Shown here in pieces: positions 35,403 through 43,154 of a stretch of DNA of 64,000 nucleotides. Where the stretch lies: assembly GCF_013376455.1 (NCBI RefSeq), contig NZ_CP045504.1, positions 2,563,001-2,627,000 of the forward strand, given 5' to 3'. How positions within the stretch are numbered: the first letter of the stretch is position 1; every line of letters begins with the position of its first letter. The translations under genes were made by a program, and so were the position numbers. Source of the stretch: Desulfolutivibrio sulfodismutans DSM 3696 (GTDB lineage: Bacteria; Desulfobacterota; Desulfovibrionia; Desulfovibrionales; Desulfovibrionaceae). The notes beneath the pieces are model-generated. The model was given only the letters and a program-made list of their open reading frames with translations. It was not told the origin of the DNA and searched no databases.

Positions 35403-36203
35403 TTAGGCCTGGGCCTCCTCCGCGCCAGCCTTCTTGAAGGTGATCAACGGACAGTTCTTGCAGATGTCCGCGCCGGGGAACGGCTGTCCCGGACGGGTGA
35501 TGGATGCGCCGCCGTGATCGTCGACCCGTTTCTTCAACCGCTCCATGACCAGGACAAGCTGCTCGCCGGGGATGGCCACGTTGATTTCGCCGCGTTCGGT
35601 CTTTCCGGCGTTGTAGCTGCCGCTGCAGGCCAGGAAGATGTTCATGGAGGCGGTGTTGTAGGCCTGGACGTTGCCGCCGCAGGCCGCCGAGTTCATGGTC
35701 ATGGAGGGCTTGAGGGGATGCACGTTCATCGCCGACATCCAGTCCACGGCCAGATGATAGGCCTGCATGTTGTCGCAGTAAAAATGCACGACATGCGGCG
35801 GGGCGAAGGCGTCGGCCAAGGGCGAGACCACGACGGCGACAAGCTTGCCTTCCGGCAAGCGGGGTTTGGATCTGACGAAGGCCTCGGCCTGATCCATGTC
35901 GCGCACGTATTTCATGTGGCTTTTGATCTCGGCCTCGTCCAGGCCCTTCCAGCCGAAGACGAACTTGGCGTTGGCGCACCCCAGGCGGTCCTTTTCCATG
36001 AGCACCGTCAACCCCTCCATGCGGGCGCCGATCTCCGCCTGACAGAACGTCAGGGCCTTGCCCGGCACATAGTGGGGAACGTCGCGCTTGAAGCGGTCGA
36101 GTTCCTCCTGCTCGAAGATGTACCTGATGGCGACCGGATAATGCATAAGCCGCAGGTGATGCATGAAGTATTCCTGCATCTGGCGATATGTCTCGGTACT
36201 CAT
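35403..36203 (-). CDS. DUF169 family protein
   Basis: 266 residues from ATG 36203, seven bases after GGAGG. It has the typical features of DUF169: an N-terminal helix MQEYFMHHLRLMHYPVAI, CQAEIGARMEG, the central NSAACGGNVQAYNTASMNIF, and a late CKNCPLITF. Conserved cysteines suggest a metal or cofactor site, but the function of the family is not established. It is common in anaerobes. It stands alone between decayed mobile elements, and a perfect inverted repeat lies about 150 bp upstream. It is intact, unlike its surroundings. Confidence 0.88.
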   Translation of the reverse strand: MSTETYRQMQEYFMHHLRLMHYPVAIRYIFEQEELDRFKRDVPHYVPGKALTFCQAEIGARMEGLTVLMEKDRLGCANAKFVFGWKGLDEAEIKSHMKYVRDMDQAEAFVRSKPRLPEGKLVAVVVSPLADAFAPPHVVHFYCDNMQAYHLAVDWMSAMNVHPLKPSMTMNSAACGGNVQAYNTASMNIFLACSGSYNAGKTERGEINVAIPGEQLVLVMERLKKRVDDHGGASITRPGQPFPGADICKNCPLITFKKAGAEEAQA

Positions 36204-36690
36204 AGAAAGAACCTCCGGGTGATGGATGTGAATGCCGTCGAGAAACCTGGGCGCTGGACGCCCGGACAGGGGCGTCCAGCCCGCAGGGGAACTGGTTGCC
36301 AGGCGGATGGCATCAGTGCGGCTGCCCAGAGAATTTCGACTGGCGTCATTATGTTAAAAATAACATAGCTAGCAGGGTGGAACGGGTCAAGGGCAGTTTC
36401 CCGAACTGGGCGCCTGGCGCCTGGTGTCGATTTTCTCTGTGAAAAAAGGGACACGGCTTAGCCGCCTGGCCAGACCTTTTGCAGGTGCGGAAATACGCCT
36501 TTAGCGGGGGAGCTTGCGTGAAAAAAAATTTATCGTCCCGCCGAGCAAATGAAAATGTGAAAAAAAGAACCCACGCCACTTCGCCCCAGGACGGCTTTCT
36601 GGCATCCATAGCGTACCCCTGGAGCACTATCGCCCCGGCAGTCGCCTATGCCCCGGGCGTTTCATCTTGGGGCGCTTAACACCCGCCCGC
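36204..36690. other. Upstream region of the DUF169 gene
   Basis: About 490 bp without a supportable gene. It contains the inverted repeat at 36350-36367 and an A-rich patch near 36520-36570. Short + strand frames here have no ribosome site or family pattern. Confidence 0.5.
36350..36367. promoter_or_regulatory. Perfect inverted repeat, candidate operator
   Basis: TATGTTAAAAATAACATA: two perfect 7-base arms with an AAAA centre, in an otherwise GC-rich region, about 150 bp upstream of the DUF169 start. It has the size and symmetry of a dimeric repressor site. I cannot assign the regulator. Confidence 0.55.
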
Positions 36691-36789
36691 CGCCCCAGTT
36701 CAAGCCTGGCCGTTCGCCCCCCGGCCTTGCCAGCACCACTATCGCATAGCATCCGACGCATTGCTGTCACGGCTATAAACGCCAAGTAT
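36691..36789. repeat. ~100-bp direct repeat, copy B (partner 34504)
   Basis: CGCCCCAGTTCAAGCC to TCACGGCTATAAACGCCAAGTAT. It lies just before a decayed IS5-type element, as copy A lies just before the IS5-type MITE. Confidence 0.78.
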
Positions 36790-36834
36790 TCCTTTCTGAT
36801 GAAGTCGCGGAAGAGAAAGTCATTTTAAAAATTT

Positions 36835-37207
36835 TGATATGGATACACAGCAGACATATACAAGCATTCCTCACCCGCCGAATCTCTCAGGTTGTACCAC
36901 CTCTGAAGCAGAATGATTTTAAACATCGGAAACGGTGCATAGGCAGGATTGCCAACGGAGTGGAGGCCATGCAAAACTTTTTCCGAAGAATCTTCTCAGA
37001 TGGCTTCCAGTCAATAAGGTGATAAACCTTATCCAGAAATCATTCCCTGTGCCTGCGACGGAACACGACGTATTCGGCAATGCCTGGCTTTTTTTGGACT
37101 AGCGCTTGCTCATGATCGCCTCCATCATTTTTGATAGAGAAAAAAGAGCACAATCACCTTAAATTACAATAGAAATACGTTTTTACACCGTGCAGCGGCC
37201 TCAATCT
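36835..37207 (-). mobile_element. Decayed IS5-type element (5' part of transposase and right end)
   Basis: The nucleotide sequence runs parallel to 61475-61822 of the intact copy: TACAAGCATTCCTC, GGTTGTACCACCTCTG, TTTTAAACATCGG, then CATGATCGCCTCCAT and a degenerate terminus CCGTGCAGCGGCCTC. It covers only about the first 110 codons and the right end. Several indels and stops make it inactive. Confidence 0.82.
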
Positions 37208-37337
37208 GGCCTTGCATACCATCGAAAACAAAGCCCTTGTCGTACAGGACACAGGCCATTTTGAACTGGCGTCAGGGGGCGGGATGTGGACCAACGAAAA
37301 AGCGGCTTACGTGGCTGACGTAAACCGCTGAAATTCT

Positions 37338-37382
37338 TGGCGTCCCCAAGGGGATTTGAACCCCTGTTACCGGCGTGAAAGG
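37338..37382 (-). other. attachment site: 3' half of tRNA-Glu
   Basis: The minus strand reads CTTTCACGCCGGTAAC, T-arm AGGGGTTCAAATCCCCT, then TGGGGACGCCA. This is the anticodon-loop-to-CCA end of tRNA-Glu(TTC). To the right (37383 on) the tRNA 5' half is missing (GCTTGCCC instead of the anticodon-stem partner), so it is a duplicate core, not a gene. The first 30 bases are identical to the tRNA end at 63971-64000. Confidence 0.88.
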
Positions 37383-37477
37383 GCTTGCCCGACACGGCCG
37401 GGAAGATAGCACCACCCATTATTTCAGCTAGTTAGCCTTACACCAAAAGACAAAGAAGACCCCCGCCAGCATGCGAA

Positions 37478-37498
37478 GTACTTCCGGAAGTACTTCCG
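37478..37498 (+). repeat. Paired GTACTTCCG repeats, left end
   Basis: GTACTTCCG at 37478-37486 and 37490-37498, 12 bp apart start to start. The same pair with 13-bp spacing occurs at 63905-63926 inside the right border, same orientation. This is typical of integrase arm-type sites. Confidence 0.7.
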
Positions 37499-37543
37499 CC
37501 CCTCATCGCCACCAAGGCCCCCATGGCAACAAACTTCACTGAT

Positions 37544-38167
37544 TTATCCACCCCTTTGTTCAACTACCTCCACCCTCGCTCGCCTTTCCTCCTTCAGCTT
37601 CTTCTCCTGCCAATTCCGATACCATCCCTCCCACTCATCGATTGACTTCGGCTCCGGCGGCATGCCCGGGAGGCCGATGTTGTTCTGAACCAGCGTCATC
37701 GCCCCCCGCGTCTGTTCGTGGTCCTGCTGGTCCCGCCATCCGAAGTTGTTCTTCAGATCGAAAATCTGACCCGCCACCATGCCTTGCCCCTGGACAAGCT
37801 GCCGCGCACGCTGCCCTTCAATCCGCAGCTTCGCCCTTTTTATAGTGTCCATATATTCATGTTTGTATGAGTAGTTGAGAAGTGACTGCCTGGACGTGAA
37901 GCCCAGGGCCAACGCCAAATCCGGGACCGTGTACGGCCAACCCTTCTCGTCCGCCATGTGAAAATACGCATCAATCGCCGCCTGCATCTCTTGGACGGAA
38001 GAGTAGTAGGGCGGCCTCCCCGCACCCCTTGAACCCTCGCAATTCGCGTCATCGCACACGGTATCGTTGTCACTCTGACATATGACAATGTCATTACTGT
38101 TGTTTTTGATTTGAATCTCGTATTCAAGCTCTTTTATTCGTTCTTTAAGTTTAGTAATTGTTTCCAT
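37544..38167 (-). CDS. Phage small-terminase-like DNA-packaging protein (gp3/TerS type)
   Basis: 207 residues from ATG 38167, chosen because GAGGAGG precedes it by six bases. An N-terminal Glu/Lys-rich coiled-coil (ITKLKERIKELEYEIQIK) is followed by GRPPYYSSVQEMQAAIDAYF and TVPDLALALGFTSRQSLLNY, a helix-turn-helix, then RARQLVQGQGMVAGQIFDLK and NNFGWRD. This is the pattern of podovirus-type small terminase subunits that recognise pac/cos DNA. No large terminase, portal or capsid gene is in the element. A lone small terminase is a hallmark of phage satellites that redirect a helper's packaging; it could equally be a prophage relic. It is divergent from ssb across an AT-rich region. Confidence 0.78.
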   Translation of the reverse strand: METITKLKERIKELEYEIQIKNNSNDIVICQSDNDTVCDDANCEGSRGAGRPPYYSSVQEMQAAIDAYFHMADEKGWPYTVPDLALALGFTSRQSLLNYSYKHEYMDTIKRAKLRIEGQRARQLVQGQGMVAGQIFDLKNNFGWRDQQDHEQTRGAMTLVQNNIGLPGMPPEPKSIDEWEGWYRNWQEKKLKEERRARVEVVEQRGG

Positions 38168-38288
38168 TTTATCCTCCTCGAAATTTACGATGGCATTGTC
38201 TGTATTATTTGTCAATATAAAGTTATCGAGATTACGGTATAGTACAAGGGTAAAATATGGAAGGGACCCAAAACATCATTATCCCCCT

Positions 38289-38414
38289 ATGGGGGATGCG
38301 CTAATAATACATACAAATCAGAAATTAATCAGGAAAGGAAGAGAGATACAAGGTTGTTATGTGGAGGCTTTGTCGATGGTGAGAGATGGGTATGCGTCGT
38401 TAGTGGGTAAATAA
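38289..38414 (+). CDS. Possible small ORF upstream of ssb
   Basis: 41 codons (MGDALIIHTNQKLIRKGREI...) ending 15 bp before the ssb start. There is no clear ribosome site; the ATG lies in a CCCCCTATGGGGG palindrome. It could be a leader peptide or chance. Confidence 0.3.
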   Translation: MGDALIIHTNQKLIRKGREIQGCYVEALSMVRDGYASLVGK

Positions 38415-38429
38415 TTTTAGGAGGATATC

Positions 38430-38807
38430 ATGAACAAGGTGACTCTCATCGGCAGGCTTGGCGTACAACCACGAGGGGGGAGCATCAACGGTACAACATT
38501 CAGTAACTTTTCCATTGCGACGCATGAGCATTACAAGGACGTGTTCGGGAACAGGGTGGAGAGGACGACGTGGCACCGGATCGTGGTCTTTGGCCGAGCG
38601 GCGCAGTTCGCCAACGACTACCTCGACAAGGGGCGCAACGTCCTGGTCGAGGGCCGGATGAACTACCGCCAGTACCAAGACCGCGATGGCGTGGAACGTG
38701 TGGTCGCGGAGGTCGTCGCCCGTCAGGTCCAGGCGCTTGACGCCAAGGGCAAGTCCGGGGGGGATGATGAACACGGCACTGCCCCGGCGGGACATCTGCT
38801 TCACTAA
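38430..38807 (+). CDS. ssb: Single-stranded DNA-binding protein, element-borne
   Basis: 125 residues behind AGGAGGATATC. The OB-fold is complete: MNKVTLIGRLG, FSNFSIATHEHYKD, ERTTWHRIVVFGRAAQFANDYL, KGRNVLVEGRMNYRQYQDRDG. The C-terminal tail is short and ends AGHLLH, without the acidic DDDIPF-type tip by which chromosomal SSB recruits replication partners, so it probably protects ssDNA during element transfer or replication without those contacts. It is the first gene of a short + strand run. Confidence 0.92.
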   Translation: MNKVTLIGRLGVQPRGGSINGTTFSNFSIATHEHYKDVFGNRVERTTWHRIVVFGRAAQFANDYLDKGRNVLVEGRMNYRQYQDRDGVERVVAEVVARQVQALDAKGKSGGDDEHGTAPAGHLLH

Positions 38808-38822
38808 CCCATGGAGGGCACC

Positions 38823-39008
38823 ATGAAGAAAGACGCTGATTGGGACGAGGAGGTTCGGTTTCTGGCCAAACACTGGCAACCCGCCCTCGAAGTCCGGGTG
38901 CTGGAGTTTTACGCCCAGCGCCGGAAGCGGACCCGGGCCAAGCTGGCCTTCGTTGACACCTACGAGCGCTATTTTCTGAACCCCGGCCCAGAGGTGCTTG
39001 CGCCATGA
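38823..39008 (+). CDS. Small basic hypothetical protein
   Basis: 61 residues (MKKDADWDEEVRFLAKHWQP...), GGAG before the ATG, 15 bp after ssb. Charged, no membrane segment, no recognised domain. A hairpin with a T tract follows at 39038, so it ends the ssb transcript. Confidence 0.6.
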   Translation: MKKDADWDEEVRFLAKHWQPALEVRVLEFYAQRRKRTRAKLAFVDTYERYFLNPGPEVLAP

Positions 39009-39037
39009 ACGTGAGCCCTACCGTGCCGAGACAGGAC

Positions 39038-39065
39038 AACCCCGGTTCCCAGGAATCGGGGTTTT
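39038..39065 (+). terminator. Rho-independent terminator after ssb pair
   Basis: AACCCCG (39038-39044) pairs with CGGGGTT (39057-39063), followed by TT and an AT-rich stretch. It lies directly after the 61-residue ORF and argues against a long ORF starting at 39005. Confidence 0.65.
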
Positions 39066-39274
39066 CGCATTTTTGGGGGGATCGGTCCCTGACCGCGACG
39101 CCAACGGCCTTCTTCTCCGGGCTCTTGAGCAGCCAGGCCGTGGCCCGGGTCATCCGGCTGATGCATGGCCCACAGTGGCCCACTCAGGAAGACAGACCTC
39201 TCATAAACCTAGGCCTGGCCAGGACATCGCTGGGCAAAACCGTCGCCACCGAGGCGGCAAGGAGGTGCTTTTTC

Positions 39275-39589
39275 ATGAGCAGGTACGAAGTCAGGCAGGG
39301 GGACGGCTACCATGGAACCGCATGGATCATGGAAGTCGAGGCCGACAACATGGCCGAGGCCGTCAAGGTGGTGCGGGCAAGGGTCATCGCCCGGGTGGAT
39401 GAAGACCTCCGGCGGCAGCTCGTGGAGGCCGGGGATGACAGTTTTCGGCAGTTCGCCGTCTACCCCACACGGACCTGGAGCGAGTGGGACATTTCGCCGC
39501 TGATCATCGAGGTCATCTTGCTGGATGACACTGCTTCTTTTGCCTCCCTTACCCACGCGTCAAACGAACTTCAAAATATCCGCCATTAG
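39275..39589 (+). CDS. Hypothetical protein, element-borne
   Basis: 104 residues from ATG 39275 behind AAGGAGG. An in-frame ATG at 39005 would add 90 residues but would run through the terminator at 39038, so the shorter form is preferred. The product begins MSRYEVRQGDGYHGTAWIME, has an amphipathic helix (NMAEAVKVVRARVIARVDED) and ends in a soluble tail. No family recognised. It is followed after 14 bp by a 22-residue membrane peptide. Confidence 0.6.
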   Translation: MSRYEVRQGDGYHGTAWIMEVEADNMAEAVKVVRARVIARVDEDLRRQLVEAGDDSFRQFAVYPTRTWSEWDISPLIIEVILLDDTASFASLTHASNELQNIRH

Positions 39590-39603
39590 GCAAGGAGAAA
39601 GCT

Positions 39604-39672
39604 ATGCTTCTCGCGTTCACGTTGTTCTGCATCTTCTACATCGTGGTCATCTGGCTCTTGATCCGCCGGTAA
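39604..39672 (+). CDS. 22-residue single-pass membrane peptide
   Basis: ATG 39604 follows AAGGAGAAAGCT. The peptide MLLAFTLFCIFYIVVIWLLI ends RR: one hydrophobic helix with a positive C-terminus. It lies between the 104-residue gene and a strong terminator at 39691, so it is within a transcribed unit. Such peptides can be membrane regulators, toxins or phage/ICE entry proteins; no homology is claimed. Confidence 0.5.
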   Translation: MLLAFTLFCIFYIVVIWLLIRR

Positions 39673-39690
39673 CAGCTTAACGACTTGAAC

Positions 39691-39731
39691 GCGCAAAAGG
39701 CCGCTGGGAGAAATCCTGGCGGCTTTTTGCG
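39691..39731 (+). terminator. Terminator before the ArdC-like gene
   Basis: CGCAAAAGGCCGCTGG pairs with CCTGGCGGCTTTTTGCG across a GAGAAAT loop. The long stem, with a T run in its 3' arm, closes the small-ORF transcript 19 bp before the ArdC start. Confidence 0.65.
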
Positions 39732-39749
39732 TTTATAAGGAGAAAAGAC

Positions 39750-40622
39750 ATGTCTGGACAGATTCCTATTTACGAGATGGTCACCGCGCGCATCGTCGAC
39801 ATGCTTGAAGCAGGCGTCGTGCCGTGGCGCAAGCCTTGGAACGACGGGGGCGCGACGGAATTTCCTATGAACATGGTCAGCAAGCGGGAGTACCGGGGGA
39901 TCAACATCTTCCTGCTCATGGCCATGGGCAGAAGTTCCCGGTTCTGGCTTTCGTTCAAGCAGGCAAAGGAACGGGGCGGCCAAGTCCGCAAGGGCGAGAA
40001 GGGCACTCCGGTCATTTTTTGGAAGCGCTACGAGACTGAGGACAGGCAGACCGGGGAGAAGAAGTCGGTGCCGATCCTGCGGTACTACACGGTGTTCAAC
40101 CTGGACCAGATCGACGGCATCGAGGCCCCGGACGCGCCGGAGATGGTGAACCATGCCTTCGAACCTATTGATGCCGCCGCGCAGATCATGGAGGCCATGC
40201 CCAGGCGGCCTGAGATCATCCACGCCGAACCAAGGGCCTTCTACCGCCCGTCGACCGACACCGTGAACCTGCCCCGGCCGGGGCTCTTTGCGCAACCCGA
40301 GGAGTATTACAGCACGGCCTTCCACGAACTGGTCCACGCCACCGGGCACGGCTCCCGCCTCGCCCGGCGTCCGTCCTCGGAAATCCGTCACTTCGGGGAC
40401 CGGGAGTATTCCCAGGAAGAGCTTGTGGCCGAGATGGGGTCGGCCTTCCTGTGCGCCAAGGCCCGGATCGAGCAGGCCGTAATCGAAAACCAGGCCGCGT
40501 ATATCGGCGGCTGGCTCAATGTCCTCAAGGGCTCCCCAAAGATGGTGGTTTATGCCGCCGCCCAGGCCCAGCGCGCCGCTGACTTCATCCTTGACGTCAC
40601 GCCCGGCGAGCCCGGCGAATAG
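39750..40622 (+). CDS. ArdC-like antirestriction / zincin polyvalent protein
   Basis: 290 residues behind AAGGAGAAAAGAC. The N-terminal ArdC domain (IYEMVTARIVDMLEAGVVPW, W-x-x-FKQAKERGGQVRKGEKG, RYYTVFNLDQ) is followed by a zincin metallopeptidase-like domain with HELVHATGH as the zinc site (res ~195) and EELVAEMGSAFL supplying the third ligand. Proteins with this layout on plasmids and ICEs bind ssDNA and protect incoming DNA from restriction. It lies near ssb and may act on entry into a new host. It is a stand-alone cistron with terminators before and after. Confidence 0.9.
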   Translation: MSGQIPIYEMVTARIVDMLEAGVVPWRKPWNDGGATEFPMNMVSKREYRGINIFLLMAMGRSSRFWLSFKQAKERGGQVRKGEKGTPVIFWKRYETEDRQTGEKKSVPILRYYTVFNLDQIDGIEAPDAPEMVNHAFEPIDAAAQIMEAMPRRPEIIHAEPRAFYRPSTDTVNLPRPGLFAQPEEYYSTAFHELVHATGHGSRLARRPSSEIRHFGDREYSQEELVAEMGSAFLCAKARIEQAVIENQAAYIGGWLNVLKGSPKMVVYAAAQAQRAADFILDVTPGEPGE

Positions 40623-40653
40623 CTCCCGTCCTCAGCTTTTGCCCACACCGCCC

Positions 40654-40695
40654 ACGACGATGAGGCCCCCTTCCGGCAGGGGGCTTCGTCGTTTT
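40654..40695 (+). terminator. Terminator after the ArdC-like gene
   Basis: ACGACGATGAGGCCCCC pairs with GGGGGCTTCGTCGT, followed by TTT. It ends the ardC-like transcript. Confidence 0.75.
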
Positions 40696-40763
40696 CGGGC
40701 ATCTGGGAGAACCCCATCCGTCCGTTAATCCACTCTTATCGGACGCATTCTCAGGAGAAAATC

Positions 40764-41786
40764 ATGTCCGAAATCATTGCCGCCACAACCGCTTCCCTGG
40801 CCCATATCGACCTGGAGACCCAGGAGCGCGTCCGGCAGATTCTCGATGCCGGGACCGCCGCCAACACCCGCCGGGCCTACCAGGGAGACCTGCGGTACTT
40901 CTGGGCCTGGGCGCGGATGGCGCTTGGCCTGCCCGAGGCCTACCCCGTCCCGCCTGCCGCCCTGGTACGGTTTGTCACCGACCATCTGGAGGGCCTGCCC
41001 GAGCATGTGGACGCTGCCCTGGTCGAAGAGGGGGCCAAGGCCCGCCATGGCGTGCACAGTCTGGCCACCATCTCCCGGCGTTTGGCCGCGTTATCCGTGG
41101 CCCACGAGGCGCAAGGGCTGGAGAACCCTGTCCGGATGCCCCAGATTCGCTCCCTGCTGGCCGCCGCACGTCGGGCCAGGGCACGGCAGGGCCAAGGGGC
41201 AAAGAAGAAGCTGGCGGCCACCCTGGACGTCCTGGAGGCTATGGTGGACACCTGCGGGGATGACATGCGCGGCGTCCGGGACCGGGCGCTTTTGCTTTTC
41301 GCCTTCGCCTCAGGTGGCCGTCGCCGCAGCGAGGTCGCCGGAGCCAGGGTCGAGAACCTGACCGTCGTGCCGGGCGGCTATCTGTACCGCATCCCCTGGT
41401 CCAAGACCGACCAGAAGGGCGCTGGCCGAGACGTGCCCGTGCTTGGCCGGGCGGCCAGGGCCTTGACCCTGTGGCTCGCCGCCGCCTCCATTCGAGAGGG
41501 ATGCCTGTTCCGGGCCATCGCCCGCGACGGCACGGTGGCGGAATCGCTCTCAGGCCGGGGTGTCGCTCGGATCGTCAAGTCCAGGGCCAGGAAGGCTGGC
41601 CTTGATTCTTCCCTCTTCGCAGCCCACAGTCTGCGCAGCGGCTTTGTGACCGAGGCCGGGCGCAAGGGCGTGTCCAGACAGGAGGCCATGGCCATGACTG
41701 GCCACAGGTCGGGGGCGGTGTTTGACGGGTACTTTCAGGTGGGGGAGTTGATGCGGTCAGATGCTGCCAAATTAACTGAAATATAA
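40764..41786 (+). CDS. Tyrosine recombinase/integrase (XerC/D-like)
   Basis: 340 residues behind AGGAGAAAATC. An N-terminal SAM-like core-binding domain (ANTRRAYQGDLRYFWAWARM) and C-terminal catalytic domain hold Arg in GGRRRSEVAGAR, HSLRSGF (His and Arg), TGHRSGAVFDGYF (His and Tyr nucleophile). It is inside the element, far from either att core, and differs from the right-end integrase. It may resolve dimers, integrate a nested element, or be left over from another island. Confidence 0.9.
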   Translation: MSEIIAATTASLAHIDLETQERVRQILDAGTAANTRRAYQGDLRYFWAWARMALGLPEAYPVPPAALVRFVTDHLEGLPEHVDAALVEEGAKARHGVHSLATISRRLAALSVAHEAQGLENPVRMPQIRSLLAAARRARARQGQGAKKKLAATLDVLEAMVDTCGDDMRGVRDRALLLFAFASGGRRRSEVAGARVENLTVVPGGYLYRIPWSKTDQKGAGRDVPVLGRAARALTLWLAAASIREGCLFRAIARDGTVAESLSGRGVARIVKSRARKAGLDSSLFAAHSLRSGFVTEAGRKGVSRQEAMAMTGHRSGAVFDGYFQVGELMRSDAAKLTEI

Positions 41787-41907
41787 TACTTTCCTAGTAT
41801 TATTGTATACCTTGTCCGGCGTTGAGCATGGGGCGGGCTTCATCTTGGCCTTGGGCGCGCTGGCGAGAGCGAAGCTGGTGCCATTGCAAAGGTTCGCTCG
41901 ACGATCT

Positions 41908-41979
41908 TCAAGCCCCCTTGAGTTCTTTCACTTCCACGGTTCCGCCGTATCGGTCGTTGTGTGACATCGTGCTCCGCAT
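41908..41979 (-). CDS. Possible small ORF after DUF932
   Basis: 23 codons, MRSTMSHNDRYGGTVEVKEL then KGA and stop, on the strand of the DUF932/Hma operon and 50 bp after DUF932. There is a GGAG before the second Met. It could be a small protein or the surviving tail of a lost gene. The rest of 41787-42029 shows nothing. Confidence 0.3.
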   Translation of the reverse strand: MRSTMSHNDRYGGTVEVKELKGA

Positions 41980-42029
41980 TGCCTTGGGCACGGTCGACCC
42001 TGCTTCATTTTACGTGGACATCTGTTTTC

Positions 42030-43010
42030 TCATCTCCAAGAAGCGGCCAACTCGGAAGCCTTTGCCAACGCCTTGAGCTTCATCTCCGAACCACTTCCAA
42101 ACCACGTCCGCTCTAGGCGCTGGTCTGGTTGTTCTTCCTGTTGCGGCTGCTTATAGTCTTCGAACCGCGTGATGGCATTGTAAGCGCCCCACAGCGTCCC
42201 GCGAACACCGGGCAACTGGAGGTCTTCCTGACTTTCAAAGATTTCGCGGACTTGCTCCCACCGCGTCGGCATTTTGCCGTTCTTCGCCTGTGCCGGATTG
42301 CGGGGGAAAACCGCCTCAAAGTAATGATTGAGCCGGTCGTCGATCATCTGGATTTTAGCCAGCAGCTTAAACTGCTCCTCCGCCTTCTGGAACACCTTTT
42401 GCGTAATCGCTAGGAAGTCTGCCAGCTCCCCCAGCTTGAATTGCATCTGTTTGCTGTGCCGCACACGGTAAGATTTCTGCCCGTCCCCGATCGCCAGCAT
42501 CAACGTATTTTGACAGACCACCCGGACAGATGTAAATTTAATGATTATTGAGCCCTCGCCTGAGTGTGTATTGGACAGTAGTAGGTACTTGAAGCACTCA
42601 TCACCACAGACAATCTTCATCGCATTCGGCATCTTCACCATAACCCATATCCGCTCGCCCTCACCAAGTGCGCCGGCGGTCTCAAAGTATGCCTTGCCAT
42701 TGCCGACAATGGGGTTGAAGAAGCCGAACGCCTCCACGTTCTGGAGGGGCTGATACCGCCGACTGACGACGCCCAGCAGCACTTCTTCCTCTCCTGTATT
42801 CGGCCGGGGCACTCGTACGATTTCGTAGCGTGAGAACTCACCTTTTCGGTTGATCTCTTTCGCGCCGCGTGCCGGACGAAGTTCGACTTCCCAATCCAGT
42901 CCTGCGGCGCAGATCATCTCTTCCGCCGTCACCGCTTTGGAGACTTGCTTCCCCAATCCGTGCCAGGGAACCTCGCCGTAGTAAGCCATGGTCTGGATAT
43001 TAGCGGGCAT
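42030..43010 (-). CDS. DUF932 phage/plasmid-like protein
   Basis: 326 residues from ATG 43010, with GGAGGTAAGTG directly upstream. The family signature is clear: N-terminal TMAYYGEVPWHGLG, RRYQPLQNVEAFGFFNPI, YLLLSNTHSGEGSI, VRVVCQNTLMLA. DUF932 proteins are frequent on phages, plasmids and ICEs; their function is not established. It is the last full gene of the long minus-strand run that begins with the Hma ATPase, separated from the helicase by about 145 bp that include a 16-codon ORF. Confidence 0.9.
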   Translation of the reverse strand: MPANIQTMAYYGEVPWHGLGKQVSKAVTAEEMICAAGLDWEVELRPARGAKEINRKGEFSRYEIVRVPRPNTGEEEVLLGVVSRRYQPLQNVEAFGFFNPIVGNGKAYFETAGALGEGERIWVMVKMPNAMKIVCGDECFKYLLLSNTHSGEGSIIIKFTSVRVVCQNTLMLAIGDGQKSYRVRHSKQMQFKLGELADFLAITQKVFQKAEEQFKLLAKIQMIDDRLNHYFEAVFPRNPAQAKNGKMPTRWEQVREIFESQEDLQLPGVRGTLWGAYNAITRFEDYKQPQQEEQPDQRLERTWFGSGSEMKLKALAKASELAASWR

Positions 43011-43088
43011 CACTTACCTCCTTTCTTCGCCGCGTCACGTTCCGTTTTTGTTTGAACGTGGGCATGTAATGGTAAGCGCAGTGGCGGT

Positions 43089-43139
43089 TTAGGGTTCAGG
43101 GACATCGAAGCTCCGGCGGAAGTGGTATTTTTCTGACAT
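43089..43139 (-). CDS. Possible 16-residue ORF between helicase and DUF932
   Basis: MSEKYHFRRSFDVPEP, with AAGGA eight bases before the ATG at 43139. It begins 15 bp after the helicase stop. Possibly a translated leader for DUF932; weak on its own. Confidence 0.35.
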   Translation of the reverse strand: MSEKYHFRRSFDVPEP

Positions 43140-43154
43140 TAGGAATCTTCCTTT

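Larger units (their letters stand above)
37208..37543. other. Junction region at the left element border
   Basis: No gene. It holds an imperfect hairpin at about 37303-37329 (GCGGCTTACGT / ACGTAAACCGC), the tRNA-Glu fragment at 37338, and two GTACTTCCG repeats at 37478 and 37490. Confidence 0.6.

Noticed and set aside
37338-37382. Possible intact tRNA-Glu gene
   Set aside because: The sequence beyond the anticodon loop does not pair with the anticodon stem, and no 5' half exists.
39005-39274. N-terminal extension of the 104-residue gene
   Set aside because: It crosses a terminator hairpin at 39038 and has a poorer ribosome site than ATG 39275.
39636-40391. 251-codon minus-strand frame
   Set aside because: Antisense to the ArdC-like gene, which has clear domain motifs.
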